Below are positions 38,175 through 45,303 of a DNA stretch of 45,303 nt, piece by piece. The first letter of the stretch is position 1, and each line of letters begins with the position of its first letter. Location: the IMG/VR virus record IMGVR_UViG_3300044713_000071, positions 1-45,303 of that record, one strand, 5' to 3'. Under the pieces are notes generated by a model. It worked only from the letters and a program-made list of their open reading frames with translations, had not been told where the DNA came from and ran no database searches. The translations under genes and the position numbers were made by a program. The DNA is from a virus.

Positions 38175-40870
38175 AACTTCGATTTTTCATCTTGTTAATG
38201 CTGCTTTCGATTTCTGCTTTCGGGCAGACTCAGCAATGGAATCGATTTGTCACTACGCCGGATGGACAGCCAGTTAACGGTAATACGGTAACGAATCTTC
38301 AAGGCTCAAACGTCGTCGGCACAATTAAGCTAACGAGCGCCAGCATCACGGCAATCACGAACAACAACATCACCATACTGGGAGCATTGACAGATAATAC
38401 AGGCAATGCTGGCGGCTTCGGCCAGATTCTTACTTCTTCTCCTGGGGCTGGTGGCGTTGTTTGGGAAAATCCGTCTCTCGCGTTCCCTCTTCCCGGCAAT
38501 GTCATAACGAACTTCGATCAACACAATTGGACGAATCAAAGCGCAGGCGGAATCTTTGCAAACGTCGTGACGGCTAGCACGTTCTACGGAACATTTGACG
38601 GAACTTTTAATCCCATCGGCCAGACATTTCTTTTTACAGGCAGCACGAACAGCTATTTGGAGAGCGAAATCCAAAACACGAGCAACGGTACAAATGCGAG
38701 CGGTGATTTTGTGGTGACGGCTGGCAATGGAAATGAGTCTCAAGGCTACGTGGATATGGGAATCAACTCCATGAACTTCCTCGGATACATCGGCAGTTCA
38801 AATGATGCGTATTTGTACGCTCAAGGCATTCCGACGAATACATACGGTGGCAACCTGTGGATTGGTGCGGCAACGACAAATACGGTGACGACAATCTTCG
38901 GATCATCGGCGCAACCTGCCAGTTCAGGCGGTCAAGGTTATGGATTCACAAACGAAGTGATTTATACCCCATCTAACGCTAATTTCAACGTGGCGATAAA
39001 GGCGAATGCGGGGGTTATTGGCAACGCATCCACAGCCACATCGGCGACTAATTTTAATAATGTTTCCTATATCTATCCCACGAACGTTTTTGCGAATGGA
39101 GTTGGGGACGATACGCTTGCGGTTTCAAACACGATAGTCTTGGCAAATACGGGAAACGGTTTAACCGTTATTGATTTGCTTGGGAAGTCCTACGGTATTT
39201 ATGCGTCATTGCCTGCGATAGATTCGATGCACGCTCAATTGCAAAACGGTGAAATTGATTACTATTCGACAAACGGAGCCTGCCTGACATTCCCGAACAC
39301 AAACGGTGTGAGTTATTTGACAGGACGAGACCAATATGAAGCGGCTCACTTAAGGATTTTCCAGAAAGCAGGTATTCCAAACACAAACTCCATTGGGATT
39401 CTTTTAGGCGATTCGAGCGGCCAATACGGAGTTGACGCGCAAGTTGCTTTTTGTTCAATCACAAACTTTTGGCGCGGGATTGAAGTCGCCTCAATGGCGC
39501 AGGTCAATATTCAGAACAACAATATTTTAAACAATTGGTCGAATGATGTTTATATTGCCAATAGCGGCCCTGACCCTGATATGATACGCATTTTTCAGAA
39601 TGACATGAATCATGCAGAGGTTGGGGGCGGCTCAACCATCACGAATCAGGCTTTCAATAACATTAATATACAGTGCGATATTGGATGTAAAGACGTGGAC
39701 ATTGAACAAAATAACGTTGGAGGAACTAAGGCTTTCCTGCTCGCGTTTCCTCACAACAGCGATGTGATAAGCGTGAATTATGCCTACAACGAACTTGAAC
39801 TTGTTCAGAACGACAACGTGCACACAAACTATTGTCCGGTTACAGTATGGGACGGTGATTTGACCTATATCAATGGGCAGAATGGAAACGGTTCCGGCGT
39901 GGCTTCAAGCAATTTTACGGCCAATGTTGGTATTTATGCGACAAACGGGTTCGGGCTTAATTTGCAGGACGATTTTATATACCAAGCGCAACCCGGCTTC
40001 AAGGTCGATGTGTGGTGCGCATCGTGGCTCAATAGCGTTTATTTTGTCAATACACCATGTCCATTGACGGAAAGGATTCACAACACATGGCAGGACGTAG
40101 GCACTCCGTATACCTTTAATTCTGGACAGGGGTCGCTTCCAATCTACTGGTCGAACACCAATACTGTGATGATTACTACTACGCCATACGGGCCAAACAA
40201 CAATAATGTAATAGATATTTTTGGGGGAGGCAGCGGCGGTATTCAGGTATTCAATAACGGGAATGCTGTTAGTTTTAACACAGCGGGAAGCGTTTCGTTT
40301 ATCAATTTCAATACGGAAGCAATCTACGACCAAGGCGCGGATTCATCTCTTTTAATCGCTGCTCAATATTCCCATGTTTGGCAATTAGATTCCCTGACTA
40401 CATCCACAACAGATTTGGAAGGTTCGAACAATTTTCTTTATGCGTTCGCCCCCTTTACTGGAAATATTGTAGTCACAAATGGCTCATTCGTTGGCAACGG
40501 TTCCGGCCTGACAAACATGGCGACGACATTCTTTACGAACGCGCCTGTTCTCGGCGGAATTTATACAAACAACTCCGGTAAGGTTCAGGAGTTCACAGTC
40601 CCAGTAGTTGTCACTCAGCCGGCGGCAACCTTAGGCTCATCGGAAATAGATGCTCAAATCCATGCGCCAGGGGGAGCTTTCTTTACTGTAAGCGACTTGG
40701 ATGTTGCTGGCGGGATTACATCGGTACTGTTTACGAACAGAGATACTTTCGTAATCAACATCCCTCAAGGATTCGGTTATTGCATTACCAGCACTGTCAG
40801 CGGGACGGGGTATACGGCTGGCATCGATAACTCGGGAGTTCGGACAAATACGCTTACGCTCTACCCATGA
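38171..40870 (+). CDS. Tailspike-like beta-helix protein with signal peptide
   Basis: An 899-residue protein. MKLRFFILLMLLSISAFGQTQ is a signal peptide with Gln after the cut. Mid-region VSNTIVLANTGNGLTVIDLLGKSYGIYASLPAIDSMHAQLQNGEIDYYSTNG and the later SIGILLGDSS, FWRGIEVASMAQVNIQNNNILNNWSNDVYI look like a right-handed beta-helix (pectin-lyase-like), as in tailspikes. A GNGSGLTN-type segment near residue 780 also occurs in fibres. Probably binds or cleaves surface polysaccharide. Overlaps both neighbours by ATGA. Confidence 0.7.
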   Translation: MKLRFFILLMLLSISAFGQTQQWNRFVTTPDGQPVNGNTVTNLQGSNVVGTIKLTSASITAITNNNITILGALTDNTGNAGGFGQILTSSPGAGGVVWENPSLAFPLPGNVITNFDQHNWTNQSAGGIFANVVTASTFYGTFDGTFNPIGQTFLFTGSTNSYLESEIQNTSNGTNASGDFVVTAGNGNESQGYVDMGINSMNFLGYIGSSNDAYLYAQGIPTNTYGGNLWIGAATTNTVTTIFGSSAQPASSGGQGYGFTNEVIYTPSNANFNVAIKANAGVIGNASTATSATNFNNVSYIYPTNVFANGVGDDTLAVSNTIVLANTGNGLTVIDLLGKSYGIYASLPAIDSMHAQLQNGEIDYYSTNGACLTFPNTNGVSYLTGRDQYEAAHLRIFQKAGIPNTNSIGILLGDSSGQYGVDAQVAFCSITNFWRGIEVASMAQVNIQNNNILNNWSNDVYIANSGPDPDMIRIFQNDMNHAEVGGGSTITNQAFNNINIQCDIGCKDVDIEQNNVGGTKAFLLAFPHNSDVISVNYAYNELELVQNDNVHTNYCPVTVWDGDLTYINGQNGNGSGVASSNFTANVGIYATNGFGLNLQDDFIYQAQPGFKVDVWCASWLNSVYFVNTPCPLTERIHNTWQDVGTPYTFNSGQGSLPIYWSNTNTVMITTTPYGPNNNNVIDIFGGGSGGIQVFNNGNAVSFNTAGSVSFINFNTEAIYDQGADSSLLIAAQYSHVWQLDSLTTSTTDLEGSNNFLYAFAPFTGNIVVTNGSFVGNGSGLTNMATTFFTNAPVLGGIYTNNSGKVQEFTVPVVVTQPAATLGSSEIDAQIHAPGGAFFTVSDLDVAGGITSVLFTNRDTFVINIPQGFGYCITSTVSGTGYTAGIDNSGVRTNTLTLYP

Positions 40871-41445
40871 AGCTCGCCCTTTCAATTCTGCTATTTGCTC
40901 TATGCGCCTCGGCCCAGTTAATCCCGCCGATGGTTCAATCGTCGGTTGTGGTTCAGCATAAAGTTCCGACGCCGAAAACATTCCCTCTCTCCTGGTATCA
41001 ACCGCCGTCACCGCTCGTAGCGTCCTGTACGATCACTGAGCAAACAAATGGCATTGCCTTCGCATCGACGAACACGACGGGTACAAACGTTCTCGCTCAG
41101 AAATGGCCAGGGACAAATGATTATTCATTTGTGACGATTGGAACGAACGGCATTAAATCGGCTCAATCGGTTTTCACTCTCAGCGGATGGTATCACGGCA
41201 ACACGCTCAATCTTTCGGTCGTCTCAAACGGTAGCACATGGACGAATATTGTATGCGCTGACGAATCCACATTGACCGCTCCAGCGTTTTTCAGGGTGGC
41301 CATAGGCGATACGGTTGTCATGCAAGAATCTCCATCACTGGCGTTTAGTTCAACTCTTATACTGTTTGCCGGAGACATTGACAACTTTCCAAGCATAGCG
41401 GCATACAAACCACTTTGGATTCCATATACGAGAAATATTCCATGA
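40867..41445 (+). CDS. Secreted Asn/Thr-rich protein
   Basis: A 192-residue protein. MKLALSILLFALCASAQL is a signal peptide with Gln after Ala-Ser-Ala. The mature part TFPLSWYQPPSPLVASCTITEQTNGIAFASTNTTGTN is beta-rich, Cys-poor, and similar in style to the fibre genes. Might be a fibre-associated or host-surface protein. Confidence 0.68.
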   Translation: MKLALSILLFALCASAQLIPPMVQSSVVVQHKVPTPKTFPLSWYQPPSPLVASCTITEQTNGIAFASTNTTGTNVLAQKWPGTNDYSFVTIGTNGIKSAQSVFTLSGWYHGNTLNLSVVSNGSTWTNIVCADESTLTAPAFFRVAIGDTVVMQESPSLAFSSTLILFAGDIDNFPSIAAYKPLWIPYTRNIP

Positions 41446-41852
41446 ACGAAGATACGCTCATCTGGTTATTCGCAATATTGGGCGGATGGAATCTCATCCT
41501 GACTGGTCACAGTTCTTACCTCATGTGGCAGATGAAAAAGCTCGTGCTTGCGGTTGACCTGTTCCTATCTGAGAATGGTAAAGGAGCGGCCATGATTCTG
41601 CATTCGCCAGACGACCATTTGGGAATTGATGAGCTTCTCGAACGGTACATTGCCAATCACCATGACCTTTCATATCAGGACTGGCTCGCGCTCAAGGTCG
41701 TCTGCGAGTGTATCCGCAATGGAACTATGCCGGATGGGCGCAAACTTTCAACGGATGAACAATTGGCCGCCAATTCACTGATGGCTTCGTTTCTCGCGCA
41801 ACTGGCCATGCACAAAACGAGTTGGGTTGAACCCATAAAGAAAGCCGGATAA
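41442..41852 (+). CDS. Membrane-anchored protein, holin-region
   Basis: A 136-residue protein from the ATG at 41442 (ATGA overlap). One N-terminal transmembrane helix, MNEDTLIWLFAILGGWNLILTG, then a cytoplasmic or periplasmic domain with DLFLSENGKGAAMILHSPDDHLGIDELLERYIANHHDLSYQDWLALKVVCECIRNGT. Similar position to small accessory membrane proteins around lysis genes. Function unknown. Confidence 0.68.
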   Translation: MNEDTLIWLFAILGGWNLILTGHSSYLMWQMKKLVLAVDLFLSENGKGAAMILHSPDDHLGIDELLERYIANHHDLSYQDWLALKVVCECIRNGTMPDGRKLSTDEQLAANSLMASFLAQLAMHKTSWVEPIKKAG

Positions 41853-41859
41853 TGACCCC

Positions 41860-42051
41860 ATGAATGAGAAGCTTAAAAAGTCACTGTTTGGGGGAAGCAG
41901 TCTCGGACTTTCGGCTGTCGCGGTCATTTGGATTTACCACAATTTTGTGACTAGACAGGAATACGATAAGGATTACAGTATTCAGCAGGCACAGAATACC
42001 GAACTTTGGCACGCAATACATCAGCAACAAAATACCAGTAAACCACAATGA
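41860..42051 (+). CDS. Small single-pass membrane protein
   Basis: A 63-residue protein: Lys-rich N-terminus, one helix (GSSLGLSAVAVIWIYHNFV), then a Gln/Asn-rich helical tail (QQAQNTELWHAIHQQQN). The size and topology would suit an i-spanin-like or holin-related protein, but neither is proven. Confidence 0.62.
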   Translation: MNEKLKKSLFGGSSLGLSAVAVIWIYHNFVTRQEYDKDYSIQQAQNTELWHAIHQQQNTSKPQ

Positions 42052-42482
42052 AAATACTCGTCCTCATCGCATTGCTCGCCTGCCTGTCCTTCAAATCGCA
42101 GGCGGCTCCAACATTGATTGCCGTAACCAATTATTTTTTACCATATCAGGAAGCGACAAATGCCATACCAACTAACCTACCTTATTCCACGTCCGCTGAC
42201 ATTGCGAAAGTCCTTTCTGATTTCGGCATCCACGTCTCGCTTGCGAGCGTCGGCATGTTCTTAGCCGTTGGCATTCCGCTTGTGAATGCTCTCGCGCGGT
42301 ATGCCCGCAAAGCCATCCCTGATAATGCGCAGGTCAATTCGCTTGGTCTGGCGCTCGCCCATGTGGCGGGTGAAGTGAATCCATCGATTGCCAAGCTTGC
42401 GGCAGAGGCGGCAAGTCCATCTGCGCAGATAGCGATTCCTGCCACACAGGCTATATTACCGCCAGCACCGCCAAAGGTATGA
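42048..42482 (+). CDS. Putative holin-like or exported membrane protein
   Basis: A 144-residue protein. MKILVLIALLACLSFKSQA is a signal-like segment; a second hydrophobic helix VSLASVGMFLAVGIPLVNALARYARK follows near residues 62-87, and the C-terminal third is Ala/Pro-rich. Two hydrophobic segments and a position in the lysis region allow a holin role, but the composition is also that of a small exported protein. Confidence 0.6.
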   Translation: MKILVLIALLACLSFKSQAAPTLIAVTNYFLPYQEATNAIPTNLPYSTSADIAKVLSDFGIHVSLASVGMFLAVGIPLVNALARYARKAIPDNAQVNSLGLALAHVAGEVNPSIAKLAAEAASPSAQIAIPATQAILPPAPPKV

Positions 42483-42619
42483 ATATCCTCAGCGATACCA
42501 TTTGTCTTGTTTGTGGTATTTGGCTTGGTATTTGGCTTGGCGCTTTGGTTATCCGAAAAGACCAAAAGGCCGAACCCATCGAACCCGAAAAGCTGATGGA
42601 AGGAATCGGAGACCCGTAA
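42479..42619 (+). CDS. 46-residue membrane peptide with GIWLG repeat
   Basis: MNILSDTICLVCGIWLGIWLGALVIRK then a charged tail. One helix with a duplicated GIWL motif, coded by a direct repeat, and a Cys-Leu-Val-Cys pair. Start overlaps the upstream stop (ATGA). A pore-forming or lysis-associated peptide is possible. Confidence 0.6.
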   Translation: MNILSDTICLVCGIWLGIWLGALVIRKDQKAEPIEPEKLMEGIGDP

Positions 42620-42659
42620 ACATAAAACAAAATCAATAAAATGAATAAAAGGAATACAC

Positions 42660-43478
42660 ATGAAATTAATTGAGTTCCCTGAGCAAACTGTCGTTATCGC
42701 CAAAGACCAACCGCAATATCTACCAATGCCGGCGCATGTGACGCACGATGATATGGGACGCATAATTTGTTGCTGGAAACTGAATTGGCGAGAGCGGCTA
42801 CGATTGCTCTTGACTGGCACACTATGGCACCACATTTGCACTTTCGGCAAATCTGTCCAACCTCAATTGCTGGATGTCAAATCACCATTCGTGGCCGCGA
42901 CAAAGGTTTTAATAGGCTCGTTGCTCATTTTGGTATCAATGTCCGCGAGGGCTCAAACGTCCACCAATTCCACCAGCCCACTACAGGACATTATCAACCT
43001 TGCCGCCGACATAGGTAATGGTCCTTGGGGCGTTTACAGCGGCTATGGTCATAGCATCTCAGGACCAGGCGCAAGTCTCGTATTCGCCGGTGTGACCTAT
43101 GACCTCGTAACCAATGCGAGCGACGCCGGCTTTGGCTCTGGCGCAATCGTCGGCTACGACGACACGTTCAGCCAGCACGCGCATCAAATCAACTCCGTTA
43201 ACGGCGGCTGGCAAGTCAGCTGGACCGGCAAACCGCTGGAATTCATCGGCTCAACCATACTGACGAATATCACAGCGACAGTGATGGCTTATCAGGTCAT
43301 CGCCACGCCGGAAAAGGGCAATGCGGTCGGTGCAATCACCGGAACCTCTGTTTCGTTCGACATTGGCGAATGGAGCGGCTTTCACTTAAAGGCTCTTGGT
43401 ATGTATGAGAGCCGAAATGGCACAGCGTTTGACGGCAACTGGCTTTGCGGTGGTTTGGCCATTGCACATAAGTTCTAA
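42660..43478 (+). CDS. Fusion of phage EFPEQ-domain protein with secreted outer-membrane-like domain
   Basis: A 272-residue protein with two parts. Residues 1-75, EFPEQTVVIAKDQPQYLPMPAHV ... CCWKLNWRERLRLLLTGTLWHHICTFG ... QPQLLDVKSPF, match a common small phage cytoplasmic protein that usually stands alone. Directly after comes a signal-peptide-like segment (residues 78-99, VAATKVLIGSLLILVSMSARAQ) and a beta-rich 170-residue domain ending in Phe (AIAHKF), as outer-membrane proteins do. An in-frame GTG at 42891 would start exactly at this signal segment, so two products are possible. Confidence 0.68.
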   Translation: MKLIEFPEQTVVIAKDQPQYLPMPAHVTHDDMGRIICCWKLNWRERLRLLLTGTLWHHICTFGKSVQPQLLDVKSPFVAATKVLIGSLLILVSMSARAQTSTNSTSPLQDIINLAADIGNGPWGVYSGYGHSISGPGASLVFAGVTYDLVTNASDAGFGSGAIVGYDDTFSQHAHQINSVNGGWQVSWTGKPLEFIGSTILTNITATVMAYQVIATPEKGNAVGAITGTSVSFDIGEWSGFHLKALGMYESRNGTAFDGNWLCGGLAIAHKF

Positions 43479-43500
43479 ACCAGCCTCTAAAATACACAGC

Positions 43501-43529
43501 AATCGCTCCAGAATGCCCTATAAGCGATT
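43501..43529. terminator. Weak hairpin before the hydrolase gene
   Basis: AATCGCT (43501-43507) pairs with AGCGATT (43523-43529) across a 15-base loop, followed by TTTGACCGTTTTA. The stem is short and AT-rich, so termination would be weak; it could also be an operator or mRNA structure. Confidence 0.3.
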
Positions 43530-43544
43530 TTGACCGTTTTATCT

Positions 43545-44084
43545 ATGCCGCTCCAAATAGCCAACTATCGAGGCGGTAAAGGCTTCATTGATGCCGGAAT
43601 ACGGGCTTTCACCTACGCGGATTATACCCATACGGCGGTACGGTTCACCGAGAACCTGCCCGTTCTCGGTGGAAGCATCCAACCAGGCGAAGTCATTGAA
43701 GCTTGGTTAGGCGGCGTCCGGCGCGTAGCCAGCCTGTCAGCGCAACATGCGCATGGTCAATTGTTGGATTTGATGGAGTTTGAGGAACCGCTTACAGAGA
43801 ATCAAGAGCGGATGGCCGCAACTTTCCTTTGGCAGAATATTGGGAAAGGATACGACTGGTTAAATGTCCTGCGCTTTGTTCCCTTGGTCAGAATGGCTAT
43901 TCCGACACCCGCGCCTCGAATATGGGATAGGAAGCATGTTTATTGCACGGAGCTTGTCGTGGAGATGTGCAGTCATATCGGGCGACCGCTGTTCAGGCCG
44001 GATTCAGTTAAGGCGTGGCAGGTTGCGCCGGGGGACGTTCCGCGTTGTCAGCAGTTGAAGCTGGTGAAGTCGGTTTCGATCTGA
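43545..44084 (+). CDS. NlpC/P60-like (permuted papain-fold) hydrolase, putative endolysin
   Basis: A 179-residue protein from the ATG at 43545. GKGFIDAGIRAFTYADYTHTAVRF contains the early His, VIEAWLGGVRRV follows, then QNIGKGYDWLNVLRFVP and KHVYCTELVVEMC with the likely Cys nucleophile. His before Cys is the circularly permuted YiiX/NlpC order. Such phage proteins are taken for cell-wall peptidases or amidases; here it ends the late operon after several membrane peptides, which suits a lysis role. Confidence 0.7.
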   Translation: MPLQIANYRGGKGFIDAGIRAFTYADYTHTAVRFTENLPVLGGSIQPGEVIEAWLGGVRRVASLSAQHAHGQLLDLMEFEEPLTENQERMAATFLWQNIGKGYDWLNVLRFVPLVRMAIPTPAPRIWDRKHVYCTELVVEMCSHIGRPLFRPDSVKAWQVAPGDVPRCQQLKLVKSVSI

Positions 44085-44085
44085 C

Positions 44086-44496
44086 CTATCCCATCTCCGC
44101 TATGGTTTTGAGCGCATCTCTAATCGGAGCCAGTTCGACCATAACACGCCTAATTGCTTTTTCTGGATGAACGCAACCAGAAATTATTCTCTCCAACATC
44201 TCAATAGCGACTGACAATTGGCGCTCGACCAGATTATGATGGTCAATGAAAGTTCCGAAATCTTGCAGTATGTCGTCAGACGCTTCACCGGATTTAAACT
44301 CATTGCGTATTCCGGTTTGAATAGCCGCCAGTTCAGCCTTCGTCTCGGCAAGCTCTTTGGCGGATTGAATGAGGGATTTGAGATTGTCATTTGAAATGTC
44401 CATTCGGATTCCTAGATTGGTTTTTCGCTCCAATTCCATGTTGATGCGCAAGTGATTTTCCAACTTATCCAATTGCTCAGTGGTCAGTGGGTTCAT
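44086..44496 (-). CDS. Coiled-coil hypothetical, end of minus-strand arm
   Basis: A 136-residue helical protein: LTTEQLDKLENHLRINMELERKTNLGIRMDISNDNLKSLIQSAKELAETKAELAAIQ, then HHNLVERQLSVAIEMLERIISGCVHPEKAI. It is typical of small phage coiled-coil proteins. It ends one base from the end of the plus-strand arm, so the two arms converge here without a visible terminator. Confidence 0.72.
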   Translation of the reverse strand: MNPLTTEQLDKLENHLRINMELERKTNLGIRMDISNDNLKSLIQSAKELAETKAELAAIQTGIRNEFKSGEASDDILQDFGTFIDHHNLVERQLSVAIEMLERIISGCVHPEKAIRRVMVELAPIRDALKTIAEMG

Positions 44497-44508
44497 AATA
44501 TTTGGCGA

Positions 44509-44694
44509 CTATCCCTTCACGGCAGGTAAGCCCTCTTTGCATTTCCGGCAAAGCGTTCCATAAGTGCCTGTAAAAAGTTGGTTTGTTAGTTGCTTGCATC
44601 TGGGACATTTAAGCGTAGGGCTATGGGACGGGCATGTCTGTGAGGTATGGTTACCCCAGAGATTGCAAAAAATACACCAGAATCGTTTTTTCAT
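44509..44694 (-). CDS. Small zinc-ribbon protein
   Basis: A 61-residue protein from the ATG at 44694, with GGAGG upstream and an ATGA overlap. CIFCNLWGNHTSQTC, CPRC and CRKC give three Cx2C pairs plus His, room for two zinc sites. Small and basic, probably binds nucleic acid. Unknown function. Confidence 0.74.
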   Translation of the reverse strand: MKKRFWCIFCNLWGNHTSQTCPSHSPTLKCPRCKQLTNQLFTGTYGTLCRKCKEGLPAVKG

Positions 44695-44861
44695 CGTGGG
44701 CCTCCAGTCGCAATAGCCTCGGTCAAACACCACCAAGCCAGAGGATCATCGGTTGCAATGTCTCGCGGTTTATCGCCCCATTGCTTCTTCTTGCCCATGG
44801 CTAAACGCGCCAGCTCAGAAGCCCATTTATAGCGTCGAATCACTTGTTTTTTTGTTTTCAT
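44691..44861 (-). CDS. 56-residue hypothetical
   Basis: MKTKKQVIRRYKWASELARLAMGKKKQWGDKPRDIATDDPLAWWCLTEAIATGG. Basic helical N-terminus, then a Trp-rich C-terminus. Its last codons (GGAGGC) are the ribosome site of the next gene, which starts in the ATGA overlap. Confidence 0.68.
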   Translation of the reverse strand: MKTKKQVIRRYKWASELARLAMGKKKQWGDKPRDIATDDPLAWWCLTEAIATGGPR

Positions 44862-44929
44862 TGGTTACTTGCCGTCAGGGGATAGTCGCCTAATATTTAT
44901 TTCGTGTAGATTGTGTAGGGCATAATATT

Positions 44930-45259
44930 TTAAGTGGATAAAGCGGCGATTTGCTCAGGTGTTAACCCGGCCTGCTTTGCTGCCTCTGTAGCCTTTGATT
45001 TTGCCTCCCATTTCTTATCGGCCCCATCATCCTCGCGCGTCGATGTTTGTATTAGTGCCGGAAACAGGTATCGACCGTCAATGTATGGAGCATCAAAATG
45101 CTCTACATTGCAGTCGCACCCCATAGTTGAGCCTTTGCGGCCGAGACGAATTGCGCACGCTCGGCTCTCTGATATGGCCAGCGGATAACTGTAGCCGCGC
45201 CCTTCTGTTAAATCTGTGTTCGTCCATGCTATCCAGAATCGTTTGGTTTTTGAGTTCAT
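44930..45259 (-). CDS. Conserved phage hypothetical (FWIAWTNTDLTEGRG family)
   Basis: A 109-residue protein. RFWIAWTNTDLTEGRGYSYPLAISESRACAIRLGRKGSTMGCDCNVEHFD matches a small phage family that I know only as hypothetical. Its C-terminal part (AKQAGLTPEQIAALST) resembles short helical tails seen in other phage proteins. Spans the circle junction: codons from position 83 to 1 in the left end are the same DNA. Part of the early arm that continues at 44861 and below. Confidence 0.85.
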   Translation of the reverse strand: MNSKTKRFWIAWTNTDLTEGRGYSYPLAISESRACAIRLGRKGSTMGCDCNVEHFDAPYIDGRYLFPALIQTSTREDDGADKKWEAKSKATEAAKQAGLTPEQIAALST

Positions 45260-45303
45260 AATCTTCTACGGTGTTTTGGTGATAAGTTCTAAAACCTTTT
45301 GTT
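45177..45303. repeat. Right copy of 127-bp terminal direct repeat
   Basis: Identical to 1-127. See that entry: it marks the closing point of a circular assembly of 45,176 bp. Confidence 0.95.

Noticed and set aside
33603-41445. Diversity-generating retroelement acting on the fibres
   Set aside because: No reverse transcriptase, Avd-like gene or template repeat is visible, and the fibre repeats are diverged at DNA level.

Overview
The window is one complete phage genome of about 45.18 kb read as a linear contig. Bases 1-127 are repeated exactly at 45177-45303, and a gene (start codon at 45259) reads through the junction, so the true molecule is circular in assembly (45,176 bp). It is a tailed dsDNA phage: it encodes small and large terminase subunits, a Mu gp29-like (DUF935) portal, a prohead protease/scaffold, an HK97-type major capsid protein, Mu-like head-tail adaptors, a frameshifted tail-assembly chaperone, a short tape measure and very large fibres. 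I see no sheath, integrase, recognisable lysogeny repressor, DNA polymerase or tRNA, so it looks like a siphovirus-like lytic phage that relies on the host replisome.

Layout. Nearly all genes from about 12.6 kb down to 1 and, across the junction, from 45259 to 44086 lie on the minus strand. This early/replication arm holds many small zinc-ribbon and DUF proteins, a DnaC-like helicase loader, a replication initiator-like protein with a KD repeat, an orphan DNA methyltransferase, an ASCH-domain protein, a DUF1064-like nuclease, a YqaJ/lambda-type exonuclease and an ERF annealing protein. The plus-strand late arm runs from about 12.9 kb to 44.08 kb: packaging (12.9-17.6 kb), head (19.1-26 kb), head-tail joining and tail (27.1-33.6 kb), two giant fibres (33.6-40.9 kb), then small membrane proteins, a fused membrane protein and an NlpC/P60-like hydrolase (40.9-44.1 kb). 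The arms diverge at 12611-12895, which carries four stacked inverted repeats, and converge at 44084-44086. Two blocks break the pattern: a six-gene minus-strand cassette of early-type genes at 17.57-19.02 kb between terminase and portal, and an antisense HNH endonuclease at 24.67-25.26 kb next to the capsid gene.

Host. Early genes often have strong AAGGAG-type Shine-Dalgarno sites and are chained by ATGA or TAATG overlaps. The late accessory and fibre proteins are very rich in Asn and Thr, and several carry Sec-type signal peptides, four with Gln just after the predicted cleavage site. That +1 Gln is a habit described for Bacteroidota, whereas strong Shine-Dalgarno use argues against Bacteroidota. 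A Gram-negative host of the Verrucomicrobiota or another environmental phylum is my best guess, but it is inference only.

Most striking: the series of signal-peptide-bearing Asn/Thr-rich proteins in the fibre module, including a fusion of a phage cytoplasmic domain to a secreted, outer-membrane-like domain; a -1 frameshift at an A9 run in the tail chaperone; an in-frame nested scaffold start; helically phased iteron-like repeats in the initiator gene and before the protease gene; and a coding hexanucleotide repeat of 60 Gly-X dipeptides.
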